Assembly (NCBI GenBank): GCA_030062745.1
Contig: CP099849.1
Location: 16,429,307 to 16,493,306, forward strand
From: Capitulum mitella
Taxonomy: Eukaryota > Arthropoda > Thecostraca > Pollicipedomorpha > Pollicipedidae
Direction of reading: 5' to 3'
DNA length: 64,000 bases
Shown: piece by piece, positions 33,501 through 41,524 of the stretch
Numbering within the stretch: the first letter of the stretch is position 1
Layout: every line of letters begins with the position of its first letter
Notes under the pieces: model-generated
What the model saw: only the letters and a program-made list of their open reading frames with translations
Told to the model about the DNA's origin: nothing
Database searches by the model: none
Translations under genes and position numbers: made by a program

Positions 33501-34240
33501 GGGAAACGACTTTGAAGCTCTAGGTATAGAAGCAGTCTGAAGCACTGGCGCGTTTATTAGGAATCAGTCCAAGAATACATGCAACACTTGGCCTTGTCAG
33601 ATCGAAATATTTGGTAAAGGTGGAACATTCCCTTCGACATTTTGGAAGACAATGTTTCGCAGTCTGCGATTCAGAGTGGCCGATGACAAGCGTACAGGTG
33701 TACTCCTCCTTAAAATGACTAGTTTATTCGTGGAGTCATCAGATGTGATTTGCATTGGTTCCTCCGGGACATCGAAATAATGGCTGATGTTCATTTCCCC
33801 AGACACAGTTAAATACGGTTACACTTCTAGTGTGTGTCATACCGTCCGTCTCGTACAACTAATATTGCGTTGAACGTTAGACAGGTGGCTCTTTCCACTG
33901 TTTTTCAGCAAAATAACATAATGAATAGACTAATGGATTATGGGTATGTGAGAGTCCAACTGAGGCCGATGTTTTGTATGCCGGAGTGGATGACATCTGG
34001 TCCTGTCGGTATCACTGCCGGTCCGTTTTTGAGTGCCGGGCAGAGGGACGCGCTGACGAGCTGCCTGTGTCGCAGATGTTTGGACTGCCTCGCCACTACA
34101 CAGACCTGGGCAGCTTGGGCACGCAGAAGCGCCAGCAGCTGCTGGGTCGGGCCTGGAGCGCACCTGTCATCCAGCACATCCTCAGCAGTCTGAGGCCGTT
34201 CTTCGCCACCACGTCATCCAGCACATCCTTAGCAGTCTGA
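6450..34240 (+). CDS. Dnmt3: DNMT3-type de novo DNA (cytosine-5) methyltransferase, 3' half, five exons
   Basis: The enzyme transfers a methyl group from S-adenosylmethionine to cytosine C5, setting new CpG methylation in the nucleus. Joined exons 6450-6591, 15533-15618, 22636-22730, 30327-30437 and 34076-34240 give 198 residues of the catalytic domain. Motifs in order are EGTG.LFFEFYRIL, WLFENVASM (motif VI, catalytic Glu), ALIDAKHFSP, RPRFFWGNIPG (motif VIII), the target-recognition loop VTTSRNSLRQG, DDVMWITEIEQ, and the C-terminal SAM-binding block HYTDLGSL..LLGRAWSAPVI. Every junction keeps phase (2, 1, 0, 0) with GT/AG ends, and exon borders match vertebrate DNMT3A/B. The first exon starts in phase 1, so the exon with the Pro-Cys nucleophile loop, and the PWWP and ADD domains, lie upstream, probably outside the window. 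The introns are 3.6-8.9 kb and full of mobile DNA. Nothing seen breaks the frame, so the gene is probably active. Confidence 0.94.
6996..7032. repeat. Perfect 37-bp palindrome
   Basis: Left arm AAATTTTGTCATATGCCA (6996-7013), one central base, and right arm TGGCATATGACAAAATTT (7015-7032) are exact reverse complements over 18 bp. It lies in the DNMT3 intron 405 bp after an exon. Confidence 0.95.
7033..9298. other. Dnmt3: Intronic sequence without recognised gene
   Basis: A GC-rich patch at 7650-7925 and a 159-codon minus-strand open frame at 8641-9120 have no recognisable product. The latter overlaps sequence rich in TGACCT half-sites and resembles intronic repeat rather than a gene. Confidence 0.4.
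9299..9800 (+). mobile_element. TTAA-5 element, copy a (partial)
   Basis: It starts at TTAACCCCAGCCG (TTAA 9299-9302), then has a GGCCTCTGGATCCACC block, a G run and TCTCGAGA. The next 450 bp are similar to the inverse of 62760-63282, with shared landmarks AAAAAGTAAAAAT and AGAAGGCCTTATTTGCC-like sequence. The right end was not found. Confidence 0.65.
11218..12404 (+). mobile_element. TTAA-1 element, copy a (1187 bp)
   Basis: It is bounded by TTAA at 11218-11221 and 12401-12404. The left end is TTAACTCTATTCCCGG and the inverse right end is TTAACCCTACTCCC. The interior holds GGGGCGGAGCCAGGCAACG, a dense group of half-sites (AGGTCAAGGTCAAAAGTCA) and TTCTCGAGATCTC near the right end. An inverted copy at 20905-22121 agrees at roughly nine positions in ten by eye over the stretches compared. 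No transposase is encoded. Confidence 0.85.
12405..13954. other. Dnmt3: Intronic sequence without recognised gene
   Basis: Moderately GC-rich sequence with several short open frames on both strands, none of which I recognise. No clear repeats are seen. Confidence 0.35.
13955..14157 (+). repeat. Perfect tandem duplication, 102-bp period
   Basis: Units 13955-14056 and 14057-14157 are identical over 101 bases. The unit resembles part of the TTAA-3 family: a TGACCT pair, a TTTCCGAAAAA block, then TTGTTGCAC. Complete identity indicates a very recent event, an active expansion or an assembly duplicate. Confidence 0.95.
15533..15618 (+). CDS. Dnmt3: DNMT3 exon 2 of window: motif VIII
   Basis: The acceptor is AATATTCCAG ending at 15532 and the donor is CAG|GTGAAG from 15619. 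With the two bases carried from the previous exon it reads RFLQMEPALIDAKHFSPQ, then SRPRFFWGNIP. It ends in phase 1. Human DNMT3A has RFLESNPVMIDAKEVSAA and HRARYFWGNLPG. The open frame runs on past the donor as GEDRNCSK, which does not resemble the family, and the strong donor plus the phase fit to the next exon favour splicing here. At 86 nt, the exon would shift the frame if skipped. Confidence 0.93.
17379..18440 (+). mobile_element. TTAA-1 element, copy c (old, diverged)
   Basis: It starts TTAACCCTATTTTTT (TTAA 17379-17382). It keeps the family order: a G/C-rich end, ATGACTGCCAGAAACAGAG, the CCGAGGTCATCTGGGATCAT half-site block, TCATGTTCCTGGAACGC, and GCTCGAGATCTTGAGGGAGG near the right end. 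The right TTAA is no longer recognisable. It is clearly more diverged than copies a and b. Confidence 0.72.
18482..18507. repeat. Inverted repeat GGTACGTTA / TAACGTACC
   Basis: Nine-bp arms (18482-18490, 18499-18507) sit in a run of GTACGT-type palindromic words extending to 18530. Just downstream (18615-18685) are repeated ACACGTGT words. Confidence 0.7.
19700..20908 (+). mobile_element. TTAA-2 element, copy b (1209 bp)
   Basis: TTAA is at 19700-19703 and 20905-20908. The left end is TTAATCTGCCATTGGCTGGG and the inverse right end is TTAACCCAGCAAAGACTGGG. It is homologous along its length and in the same orientation as copy a. Landmarks are TTCTTAGATATCTCC near the left end, GTGACGTCATCAGTGACCC and TTCTCGAGATAGACGGGG near the right. 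Its right TTAA is also the left TTAA of the next element. Confidence 0.83.
20905..22121 (-). mobile_element. TTAA-1 element, copy b (1217 bp, inverted)
   Basis: It is bounded by TTAACCCTATTCCCGG at 20905 and CCGGGAATAGGGTTAA ending at 22121, the best-preserved ends of the family. It lies in the opposite orientation to copy a. It begins in the TTAA that closes the preceding TTAA-2 copy. Confidence 0.88.
22636..22730 (+). CDS. Dnmt3: DNMT3 exon 3 of window
   Basis: The acceptor TTCTATTTCCCAG ends at 22635 and the donor CATCAG|GTGAGG starts at 22731. The first two bases complete Gly of NIPG, then it reads LYAPLPEHLVHSEHSIAPYL and VIPSRQPAAHQ, ending in phase 0. Sequence similarity to human DNMT3 is weak here. 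The call rests on its position, both strong splice sites, phase agreement on both sides, and length: 35 residues between PG and the TT loop against 33 in human DNMT3A. The segment leads into the target-recognition domain. Confidence 0.8.
23530..25750 (-). mobile_element. LINE, CR1/Jockey-like, 5'-truncated and decayed, copy 1
   Basis: The minus strand carries the linker between endonuclease and reverse transcriptase (about 25700-25400), the fingers (FPVWKHSIVTPVSKSG, FRPVPIIPAMAEIVEKV), the palm (LNLSKCFDVIDRSKLLLKL, FQGSSLGLLLYSTFANDF) and the C-terminal part (LGLIFDRSLSWHPHVSAIT). The catalytic YADD box at about 24585-24570 reads YAD followed by a stop, so the second catalytic Asp is lost. 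At least three frame changes are present. The endonuclease domain is missing. An A-rich 3' end lies near 23530. Confidence 0.88.
25750..26280. other. GC-rich block between two head-to-head LINEs
   Basis: The plus strand is open in two frames (to 25960 and 25992-26498). None of the peptides are recognised. It ends at AATCAAATCAAA (26302-26314), just before the second LINE. It contains a 12-bp perfect hairpin. Confidence 0.4.
26141..26170. repeat. Perfect 12-bp hairpin
   Basis: Arms GAGCACATCGGC (26141-26152) and GCCGATGTGCTC (26159-26170) enclose a 6-base loop. Confidence 0.9.
26315..27560 (+). mobile_element. LINE, CR1/Jockey-like, truncated, copy 2
   Basis: The plus strand starts within the reverse transcriptase fingers (SFRPV near 26349). 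It continues through the palm with an intact catalytic box, IIQYADDTQVLIS, at 26831-26869, then LGLLNSLKVNAK. An AT-rich stretch of about 130 bp (27066-27196) interrupts the protein between KYLE and FDQTHSWSRHV. The C-terminal part follows (HLRDRFPRRELLVLVPYQPW, KYSHVSDLHGRLR). It carries several stops and frameshifts and lacks the endonuclease. Confidence 0.86.
27066..27196. repeat. AT-rich insertion inside LINE copy 2
   Basis: Low-complexity TTTAT/TATAT sequence splits the LINE reading. Sequence on both sides is collinear with LINE copy 1. Confidence 0.8.
27550..27881 (+). mobile_element. TTAA-2 element, copy c (right part only)
   Basis: It is homologous to the last 330 bp of copies a and b, with CTCTGGAGAAAAGGGCCACT, GGCGTCATCACTGACAC, GCCGAATCGGCCAACTGGTT and CTCGAGATACACAGGG. 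The closing TTAA has decayed. It abuts the end of LINE copy 2. Confidence 0.78.
27882..29017. other. Dnmt3: Intronic sequence without recognised gene
   Basis: A GC-rich stretch at 28400-29010 with open frames on both strands, none recognised. It leads into the minisatellite. Confidence 0.35.
29018..29545 (+). repeat. Minisatellite, 48-bp period, about 10 units
   Basis: The unit contains CACAGTCCACACAGCC, then AGGACAGTACCCACC and a CACACACCTG tail. Units are diverged and the later part is interrupted by CA-rich sequence. Because the period is a multiple of three and stops are rare, several frames stay open on both strands. Confidence 0.92.
29893..30347 (+). repeat. Minisatellite, about 45-bp period, running into a DNMT3 exon
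   Basis: Nine to ten units contain a GTTACCACCAGCTCCCTGAC block, then GGGTGGCCGTTTTTAAG or GGTCGTTTTCAGGTGGG. The last unit supplies the polypyrimidine tract, the AG and the first 21 coding bases of the next DNMT3 exon. Three units just upstream also contain TTTTCAG. Confidence 0.9.
30327..30437 (+). CDS. Dnmt3: DNMT3 exon 4 of window: target-recognition loop
   Basis: The acceptor CAGTCGTTTTCAG ends at 30326 and the donor GAGCAG|GTGACG starts at 30438. The exon has 37 codons, phase 0 at both ends. It reads VGCVTTSRNSLRQGHLGLGP then VTMDGQDDVMWITEIEQ. Human DNMT3A has ITTRSNSIKQG and EDILWCTEMER at these places. In the human enzyme the Arg of TTRSN contacts the CpG guanine, whereas here the order is TTSRN. 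The first 21 coding bases are homologous to the minisatellite lying upstream. Confidence 0.93.
30438..34075 (+). other. Dnmt3: DNMT3 intron 4 of window, 3.6 kb
   Basis: The intron contains a TTAA-3 copy at 31000-31735. Positions 32600-33300 look like decayed coding sequence, and a minus-strand stretch at 33806-33597 (69 codons, containing NISHYFDVPEEP) also looks coding. I recognise neither. A CTGAC branch-point candidate lies at 34053-34057. Confidence 0.8.
31000..31735 (-). mobile_element. TTAA-3 element, copy b
   Basis: It is homologous in inverse to 53799-54480. Landmarks read on the minus strand are CCCCGACTGGGGGG, GGAGGTTTTCCCGACATTGC, the GGTCAGGTCA half-site run, AAATGCATCGCCGTC and AAATTTAAGCACAGAAA. 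The flanking TTAA is decayed. It ends about 2.3 kb before DNMT3 exon 5 of the window. Confidence 0.72.
34076..34240 (+). CDS. Dnmt3: DNMT3 last exon: C-terminal SAM-binding block, with altered tail
   Basis: The acceptor CTGCCTGTGTCGCAG ends at 34075, with CTGAC 20 bases upstream. The 54 codons read MFGLPRHYTDLGSLGTQKRQ, then QLLGRAWSAPVIQHILSSLR, then PFFATTSSSTSLAV and a stop. Human DNMT3A has VFGFPVHYTDVSNM, LLGRSWSVPVIRHLFAPL and KEYFACV. The 47-bp segment coding for the final helix is repeated in tandem. Because 47 is not a multiple of three, the second copy is read in another frame and gives the tail TSSSTSLAV and the stop. The enzyme core is intact. Confidence 0.95.
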   Translation: MFGLPRHYTDLGSLGTQKRQQLLGRAWSAPVIQHILSSLRPFFATTSSSTSLAV

Positions 34241-34356
34241 GGCCCTTCTTCGCCACCACGTCATCCAGCACATCCTCAGCAGTCTGAGGCCATTCTTCGC
34301 CACCACGTCATCCAGCTTATCCTCAGTAGTCTGAGGCCCTTCGTCACCACCTTCAT
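34166..34356 (+). repeat. Tandem repeat of the DNMT3 terminal codons, 47-bp period, four units
   Basis: Units start at 34166, 34213, 34260 and 34307. Each begins GTCATCCAGCACATCC (the fourth slightly altered) and ends GCCACCAC or similar. Unit one is coding, unit two carries the stop codon, and units three and four are in the 3' untranslated region. Confidence 0.95.
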
Positions 34357-34728
34357 CCAACAGATTTGTTTGTCGAGTCGCCGAACCGTTTTCATAACGG
34401 TTTTGTATGCCTGTGAACTCCTTTTAGCGCAAATTGGAAGCTCAGATATAAGATTCCCTTTAAGTGTATGCCACTATGACACATATTCAGGGCATTGTTA
34501 TTTGTAGGTTTGTTGATAGGTTGTGTGTCTTAGCTCGTTTTGTTGTCAGTTGAACTGCACTGCCTAGAAACTCCTGCTGGGAGTAAAAAGAACTGAGGTG
34601 ATGCACAATGTGTATAAGTATGGCTCTTTGAAGCCACTAAAACGCAATGAATAAGAAACTGCTTATTCTTGTTACCCAGAATACATGTGCATGTGACTGG
34701 CGCCCAGAATCAGCAGATGCTGGAAGCA

Positions 34729-34734
34729 AATAAA
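34729..34734 (+). terminator. Dnmt3: Candidate poly(A) signal AATAAA of DNMT3
   Basis: This AATAAA lies 490 bp after the stop codon and is the first one seen on this strand, giving a plausible 3' untranslated region of about 0.5 kb. Confidence 0.55.
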
Positions 34735-34759
34735 GCCGTGCCTGGAAGCAACCAGTATG

Positions 34760-36370
34760 CATGAAAAACCCGACTTTTCCCCATACAGCGTTTTGGAAGT
34801 ACTGCTATGCACGCTTTTGCTAAGGGATGTATGGTATGGGTGTAGCCATGGTACAGAAATAGGTGGGGGACGAGCTGATTGTAATCCACCAAGAATAGGT
34901 GGGGCAGGGATAAAACTATTTTTCCCGTGGGTTGCGTGCCAAACTACGTTTGGAATCCCGTTTATTTTATTTCATTATTCAATAAATCGTATTGCCAATA
35001 GAAAATACCTATTTGATACTCAAAAACTAGGGACAAATCACCATTTCCTAAAAGAAAAATGGCGGGGAAGATATCTCCCCGCAGCTCCTGCAGAGATTAC
35101 ACCCATCGACTGAACATTAACTCCATCTGTCTGGACTCACAGCTCTGCCCGGGTGGATCCGCTGCAATCGTACTCAATGACCGATGAGTGGCAAAAGTGA
35201 TTCATGCACAGTCTGGTAGTGATCCGATCACGATCAGCGATCACGTTCGTGTCATTTGTTTGGCGCCTCATGGACCGCCAACGGTCCGAAGAAACGCATT
35301 CCGGCGATGGCTGCTGTTGAAGTTCTCATTTCTGCCTCCACTAGCCAGCATCAGGGTTGACGCAGGCTCATCACAGCGACATCGGTTGATCATTGACATG
35401 TAGCACTTTCCACTCGCTGTTCAAGGTGCTGTTCAACAAAGTTCAGTTGAGTTCCGTTAGTCCTTCAGCGGAGCTCTCTCACCGGCACAGCCTGCGAGAG
35501 AACGGTTCAATATCGGCCTCTTCCCCCAGCTCATTTGAAAACTAAGAATGGTACAACGTTTGGGCAGAAGCCATGTGATGGGGCTTTTTTGTCCGTCGCA
35601 TGATAAAGGTAGATGATACTTTCCATACAGCTGCAGCGTAGTTTGTGTGGCCGGTTTGCGGCGCAGTTGACGTTTTTCGGACGGGCGTGCTTTTCCTCTG
35701 AACCAGCGCGTTGTCTCAGCATTGCACTTCCGCGCCTGCCAACTGACTCAAGCAAATCTAATTTACACGCCATAAGTCCATTTCGGGCGTTGGAAAAGTG
35801 GTTTAGCACTGGCCTGTTCGATCTCGTCATGAGGTTGTTTGAGAAAGCTGAAGGGCTCGGCCCAGTGCGTGCGCTCGTCCGACGTGCCCACGGCCCGGGT
35901 CGTCATCCTATCCGCAGACCTAGAACTCACGCTTCTTAAACCGGGTATGCGCTGCCCATGTTGCTGGCAAAATGGGCCATGTCTAGGGGACGTGTACGGA
36001 GCCTGAAACACTGCTATCTCCTCCACGCACATTTTCTCCCCAAATTCGGTCATATATACGCCGAAATAACTGGATATCTGGCTATCCACAGTTCCACGGG
36101 CGTTTTCGAGAAAAGGGCGAAATGCAAGTCGCCAGCCTCACTTGCCCGTGACATATATTCCAGTCCGGCTGTGCGCGTCGCCCCGAGCGGACGCGCCGCT
36201 GTGCGCGGCTCTCCACCCCTGCCACCCTTGTGCCTTTCCGAGTGCTGTGTGTGAAGCGACTGAGGAGCATGAGTGACTGAAGAATGCCTAGTGTGAACCT
36301 GACCGAGCTCTGGGCGGAGCAGCACTTCCGATCCTACAAATACCTAGTGCACACCGCCAAAACATCTGAC
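34760..36370. other. Intergenic DNA between the convergent genes
   Basis: Moderately GC-rich with several open frames (for example 35613-35939 and 35958-36254, plus strand), none recognised. No clear repeats are seen. Confidence 0.4.
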
Positions 36371-36639
36371 ATCGCATGAAAATGGACCGCGATACTACGC
36401 GGTATCTGGTGTTCTTGGCAGTCATCCGTCCTCTGATCGCCGTTGCTACCCCAGCACCGCGACCATGGACTGTTCAACAATACCGCACCAGCACATGCAC
36501 GGTATGTTCAACATCCATCTCATCCTACCGTCACGAAGCGGATACTCCATGCCGTCACAGCGCAGCCCCACGCCCGCCGGCACCCAGCGGCCCGGTCAGG
36601 GTCTTCCCCCGAGCAGTTAACACCAGCCGCCGCCCGACC

Positions 36640-39600
36640 GCACCGGGGACGGAGCGGCCTTGACCTTGAGGCCAGCTGACCCACAGCCTGCGGCAGTCCC
36701 CACGGCCGGACGTGGTGGCCGCGCCCGGAAAATGCGCCGCGGCCGGCGCTCCCGTCACCGACAGCGAGGCAACAGAGGCGGAAATGCGTGGCGTGGGAAC
36801 GGCAGCTCCGAACTGCTGAAGATTTGCGCGATAAATACGCAGTCTCTAAAACCCGAAATAATCGAGGTACGTCATGAAGTGCGTCGCTGCAGCTATGACA
36901 TCATGGTTTTGTGCGAGACTTGGTTAAAACCTTGTGTACCAAACAGGTTGTTAATATTTCCAGGAATTGTACTTGAGCATTGTGATTGTAAATTTGCTCT
37001 CAAAGGTTACGTGTGTGTGGGTTTGCTTTGCCGTGATGGGATCGACGTGACAAAAATTGACACCCCTCGTTCTACAAATCCGGCATCTAAACCTGAGACA
37101 TTATGTCATTGCCTCAGGTGAGCCGAAAAAAATCTGCCTTCGCTGTGTACCGCATGCCCAAAAACACGACCGCTGCATTTGGAACAGATTTAGATCTAGA
37201 AGCGCAATATGGAAATGTTCTCGTAAATCATCCTGGTTGGGTGATTGTTATGGCTGGTGATTTAAGCTGCAGTTTGTTGGCCGATTATGACTCTCACGCC
37301 GGTTGTCGGAAACTGACTGATTTTCTGAGCCGGTACTCTCCGAAACCATTGTTGCTGAGCCGACATACTCGGCTAGCTCGCTGCTGGACGTGTTTATTAT
37401 TAACTGTGATTTTGTAAACGCGCTGGTACCAAGTTCTGTCACTTTAGTCTGCACAAATTTATTAGAATGACCTGTGATATTCCTAGATCGCGACAGAAGC
37501 CCATCGTTCTACGTGCATCGACGCCGTTGCATACCAGCATGACCTTCTGCAGTGTGACTGGAATGCAGTGTTTAGTGGCGCCGGCGTCACTGACAAGTGA
37601 ATGACATTCGCTGACAACCTGCGAGTTGTCCTCGATCGCCACGCCCCCTTTTGGGACATCAAACTGCGCAATCCGACAACGCCAGCTATCTTAGAGGCAA
37701 CGCATGACCTCATCGCTTGCAGAACCACAGCTCTGCCTTCGCACGGCCACGGCTCGGACCAGTATCGCGAAGCAAATAGGGCTGTCAGATCTGTGATAAA
37801 GAACGACACGAAACAGAACATCGTCAATGGAATCAACTCGCAAGGACTGGGCTCTGTGTGGCGCAACATGCGCTGCATCATAGGTGGCAAACGACCATGC
37901 CAAAACGTAGCGCCATCTGTCCGTCCGGACGTGCTCAATGACTTCTTCGTCAATGCGGGACCACGAGTGGCCGCCGAGGTTGCTGGACACGGTGCTGCTT
38001 CCAGCCTCCCAGTCTGGCTGCCCGTGCCGGTGCATGCACCTTCCGGGTTCTGTGCAGCACCGGCACGGGGCTGCGACCTTCTTCTGCGACCACCTGCGAC
38101 GCACTATTTTTAGCATGAGGAACTCGGCAGCGTGCGGTGCTGACGGACACTGTATTAGAGTTTTTAAGATGTCGTTTATCTCAATTGGACATGTCCTACT
38201 GCACATCGTCAATGCGTGCCTGACAAAAAAACGGCGTACCAGCTTCACGGAAACATGCTGTTGTACATTCCATCTTCAAATCCGGTGACCCTGGAAACCC
38301 CTCCAGTTTTTGCCCTATCTCTGTCCTTCCTGACACTGCCAAGATAGTTGAGAGAGTTGTTCAGAACCAACTCTCTCACCATCTCACCTTTAACCACCTC
38401 CTCTCTCCTATCCAGCACGGCTTTTGATCTTGTCCATTCTACCAAAACCGCTCTCTTCAGCATGTCGAATAAAATTTTCTCGGCCATGGGCTAGAGCAAA
38501 ATTTCTCTTCTTTGTCTCATTGACATCAGTTAATATTTTGATGTCGCTGATCACTCCAAATCACTCACAAAATTGCAGCTTCACTGTATCAGCACCAAAT
38601 GGTTCAAAAATCGTCTCACGGGTCATACTCAGAGTGTGAGCTTTACAAACGCTACTAATCGGACAGATTTGGGCTCCGCGACCCATTAACCTGTGTCTTC
38701 CAGGGTTCGTCCCTGAGACCTCTGCTCTTTATTGTTTTTGCTAATAACAGACTGCGTGCCGCCGGTGCTTTTGTGGTACAGTACGTCGACGACACTCAGG
38801 TTCTGATCACTGGCCCAAAATCTGTGTGTTCTATTGTTTCTGCTCCTGAGACCGTGCTGGTCTCGTTAGATGAGTTTTGTCTCAAATGGTCTCAAGGTCA
38901 ACGAAACAAAATTTAAACTTATCCCGCTGGGAACTCGTCAAAATATGCGAAACCTTCCTCCATTTTCTGCGAAGTTCCGGAATACTCGTGTCAATCCTGG
39001 CGCTGACGTTCAAAATCTTTGAGTCGCGTCTAATCCTTTTCTTTCTTGGGACTTTCATATCGCTAAACTTTCCCAGATTTGTTTCGGAATTCTTACCGCC
39101 ATCTTACCATCATCTTACCGGCATCTCCCACTTGCGTCAGTCTCCATTCCGGTACCCTTCCCGTCATTGTCTCTGCCCTGGTTTTCTCTCACGTCCGGTA
39201 TTGCTTCACAGTTTATGGAAACGGTTCGGCCTAAAACATGGCTGCCGTGCAGAAAATTATCAGTTCCGCTGCGCACGTGATATCCGGCAAAAGAAAAAAT
39301 GTGCACATTTCGGCTGTGCGGGAAAACCTTGGCTGGCTTCCTTCCCAGAGCATGTTTGAGCACCAGACGCTGACCTTACGTCATAAGATGCGGTGTACAG
39401 GCGAAACAGAGCACCTTGCTGCATCGTTTTGTCTGAACAGCGAACGGGTGAATTACGTAAGACTTAGCAGGCAGGACCGCCTGCTCAGTCTGCTTTGCAT
39501 CTGTGGTTAGGTGGCTGGAAAGAGGCAATTCATACACCACGCCTCTTCGTTGTTCAACACCTCGCACGAGACGTCGCTGACACGTCTTTTCAACTGTAAC

Positions 39601-39790
39601 GTACGTGACAGCCTTCTCTTTTAGCATTTTTTTATGAAGTTAGTTTGACATGTGGAACGAATGTTGTATGTGGGTGTGTGTATCTCTTACCTCTTGTACC
39701 TTTCACGTATGATGACTCGGAATCGAGGATAGCCCCTGCGGCCTCGGTCATGTTTGGGAGGATGATCCCGTGACGTAAATAAAGAAATCA
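36640..39790 (+). mobile_element. LINE, CR1/Jockey-like, near full-length ORF2, copy 3
   Basis: It reads in order: a basic N-terminal tract (36690-36790); the APE endonuclease (LKICAINTQSLKPEIIEV, catalytic Glu in VLCETWLKP, VIVMAGDLSC, LLDVFIIN; 36810-37420); a linker (VLDRHAPFWDIKLRNPTTP, 37630); the reverse transcriptase with catalytic box VVQYVDDTQVLITG (38772-38813); and a C-terminal part (39240-39600). The 3' end carries AATAAAGAAATCAA near 39776. Many stops and frameshifts make it inactive. It is the same family as copies 1 and 2 and the only one here with an endonuclease. The 5' limit is uncertain. Confidence 0.88.
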
Positions 39791-39799
39791 ATATTGTCG

Positions 39800-40480
39800 G
39801 TGGCATGTCTTGGCCGTGACGAGATTGAGCTCGACTCTCCTGGGTTAATCGCTGACGCCTCTCTCAGGGCGGTCTGAGCAGGCCGAACTGCGCTGTGCCT
39901 CGGACCCCTGACGTCAGTCCCCGGGCCGTGATGGCGCTCACTGTGGTCACGGCCTCGCACTGATGTGACGCGCGGCCGGAGCAGCCGACTGGCCGGAGGA
40001 CAGTCGTCATTGTGCCACCCTCCGGCCGGCGTCCTGTTCATCCGCCCGTCTCCTCAGCGCCGCCTCTCCGGTCCGGGAATGGGCTGGTCGTCGCATTAGT
40101 CCTCCCAGTCTTTCTTCCGAGCTACAGCCGAGCGGAGGTCGCCGGGGACCCGTGCGGGGTCAGCGACCCCCCGACCAGCTGGCGGCTCGGGGACGCGGCC
40201 TGACGGCCCTCCGCGGCGGCGGCAACGAATTCGCCCGCCTGCACGACGTGGTCCTGGGTTTAGAACTCCGCTGGCTTCGATGACGCCAGTCGGTAGGGCT
40301 GACGGCCACCGAAGTCCAGGCCGGTTTCGTTCGGGCTAATGTGGCCCTGCGGGTGTTTTGTGCTATCTTGTTCTTGCATTGGTCACGTGCCTCCGAACCA
40401 GTCATTACGATCAATTCTGGGGCTTTGGTCCGACCTTTCGCGTCATGATTGATTGAAGTAGAGAAATACGCCACATATGG
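39800..40480. other. GC-rich unassigned block
   Basis: Two overlapping plus-strand frames look coding-like. One (40012-40203) contains a hydrophobic stretch LVVALVLPVFLPSYSRA like a signal peptide. The other contains NEFARLHDVVLGLELRWLR before a stop at 40280. I recognise neither. This could be a lost exon, part of an unseen gene or chance in GC-rich DNA. Confidence 0.3.
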
Positions 40481-40489
40481 AGCTTTAGG

Positions 40490-40607
40490 GCGCCGGGCTA
40501 TCGATTGCTATTCCCTGAAATCTGACCATTGGCTCTTGAGACGGACAGGGGAAATTACCTCCACCAGTAACTGGTTGGTGGGGAAATACATCAAAGTCAA
40601 TGCTGGA
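40490..40607 (+). mobile_element. TTAA-2 remnant, copy d
   Basis: Short similarity to the right end of TTAA-2, with GGCTATCGATTGCTATT, TTGGCTCTTGAGACGGACAG and ATTGACTGG in family order. It is strongly diverged. Confidence 0.5.
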
Positions 40608-41185
40608 TTGACTGGGGTTCCCCACGTTTCCGCCAACTCTAATTAGCACGATGTCCCTGATTGATTTAGGTCACTGACCAAGCCTTGAACGTGTTTCTGT
40701 TTGTTCCCTAGATTGTGTTTACTTGTTTATTAATTACCCACCTATGGATGCCTGGCGTCATCACCCATAGTTTACACGACCGATGAAGGTCTTCTGGGGA
40801 CTGCTAACAGTTCGGGAAGGGGGGGGGGAGACGAAGGCTACCCACTCTAACCATCTCCGAATCGTAATCATTGGAATTTAAAACTACTCAGCTTAGGTTT
40901 GGGTTACGAGATTCTCCTGTGTACGAGCTTCCAGGTCTTAACCCGACACCGCGTGCGAGGGGAGGAGGAAGTCAAAAAGGGTTTCAAAAAGGTGAACTTT
41001 CGGTTTTTCGTAAATAACCTTCGAGCTGTCAGAGCCACCTCTTCCAAATTTTCTGTACCTGTCAACCGACTAATTTTACATATTTTGACATGAATCTTAA
41101 CTTTTTGAAATGTATGTGAGAACATCAAAACACACCAAAATATGTAAAGGTTTTAACAGTTTTTTACATATTTCGATCTTTTTCC

Positions 41186-41190
41186 CTCCC

Positions 41191-41230
<40 letters not shown>

Positions 41231-41231
41231 C
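41186..41231 (+). repeat. CT microsatellite
   Basis: A near-pure (CT)n run with a few C interruptions. Confidence 0.95.
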
Positions 41232-41451
41232 TGCCCCGATTTCACCCGGCGTCCCCACAACGGCCCAAACATTGACTGATAAACCACAAACGAAACTATA
41301 CAGACCACGAACCCCTCAAACTGTCTGAACTCATACAACTTCGGTCGCTTCGTTTCGTCATTTTCGAAAAATGGCATTTATGTAAACAAGTTTTTGTGCC
41401 AAAAAATGAATATGTATAATTTACATTCGGAAGGGGGCCAAAGACATACTT

Positions 41452-41524
41452 ACCCGGCATTTTCAACAAGGCGGGCAATGGCCTTGATACCCCTCCCCCC
41501 TGGATCCGCCAGTGCCCACGAATT
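41452..41524 (-). repeat. Possible terminal end of a DNA transposon
   Basis: Read on the minus strand it starts CACTGGCGGATCCAGGGGGG, a type of terminal sequence common in animal hAT-like elements. No matching second end or target duplication was found. Confidence 0.4.

Noticed and set aside
33974-34075. Coding frame upstream of the last DNMT3 exon containing DDIW
   Set aside because: The true DDVMW..TE.E segment is in the exon at 30327-30437. The stretch has an acceptor with a CTGAC branch point at its end, so it is intron.
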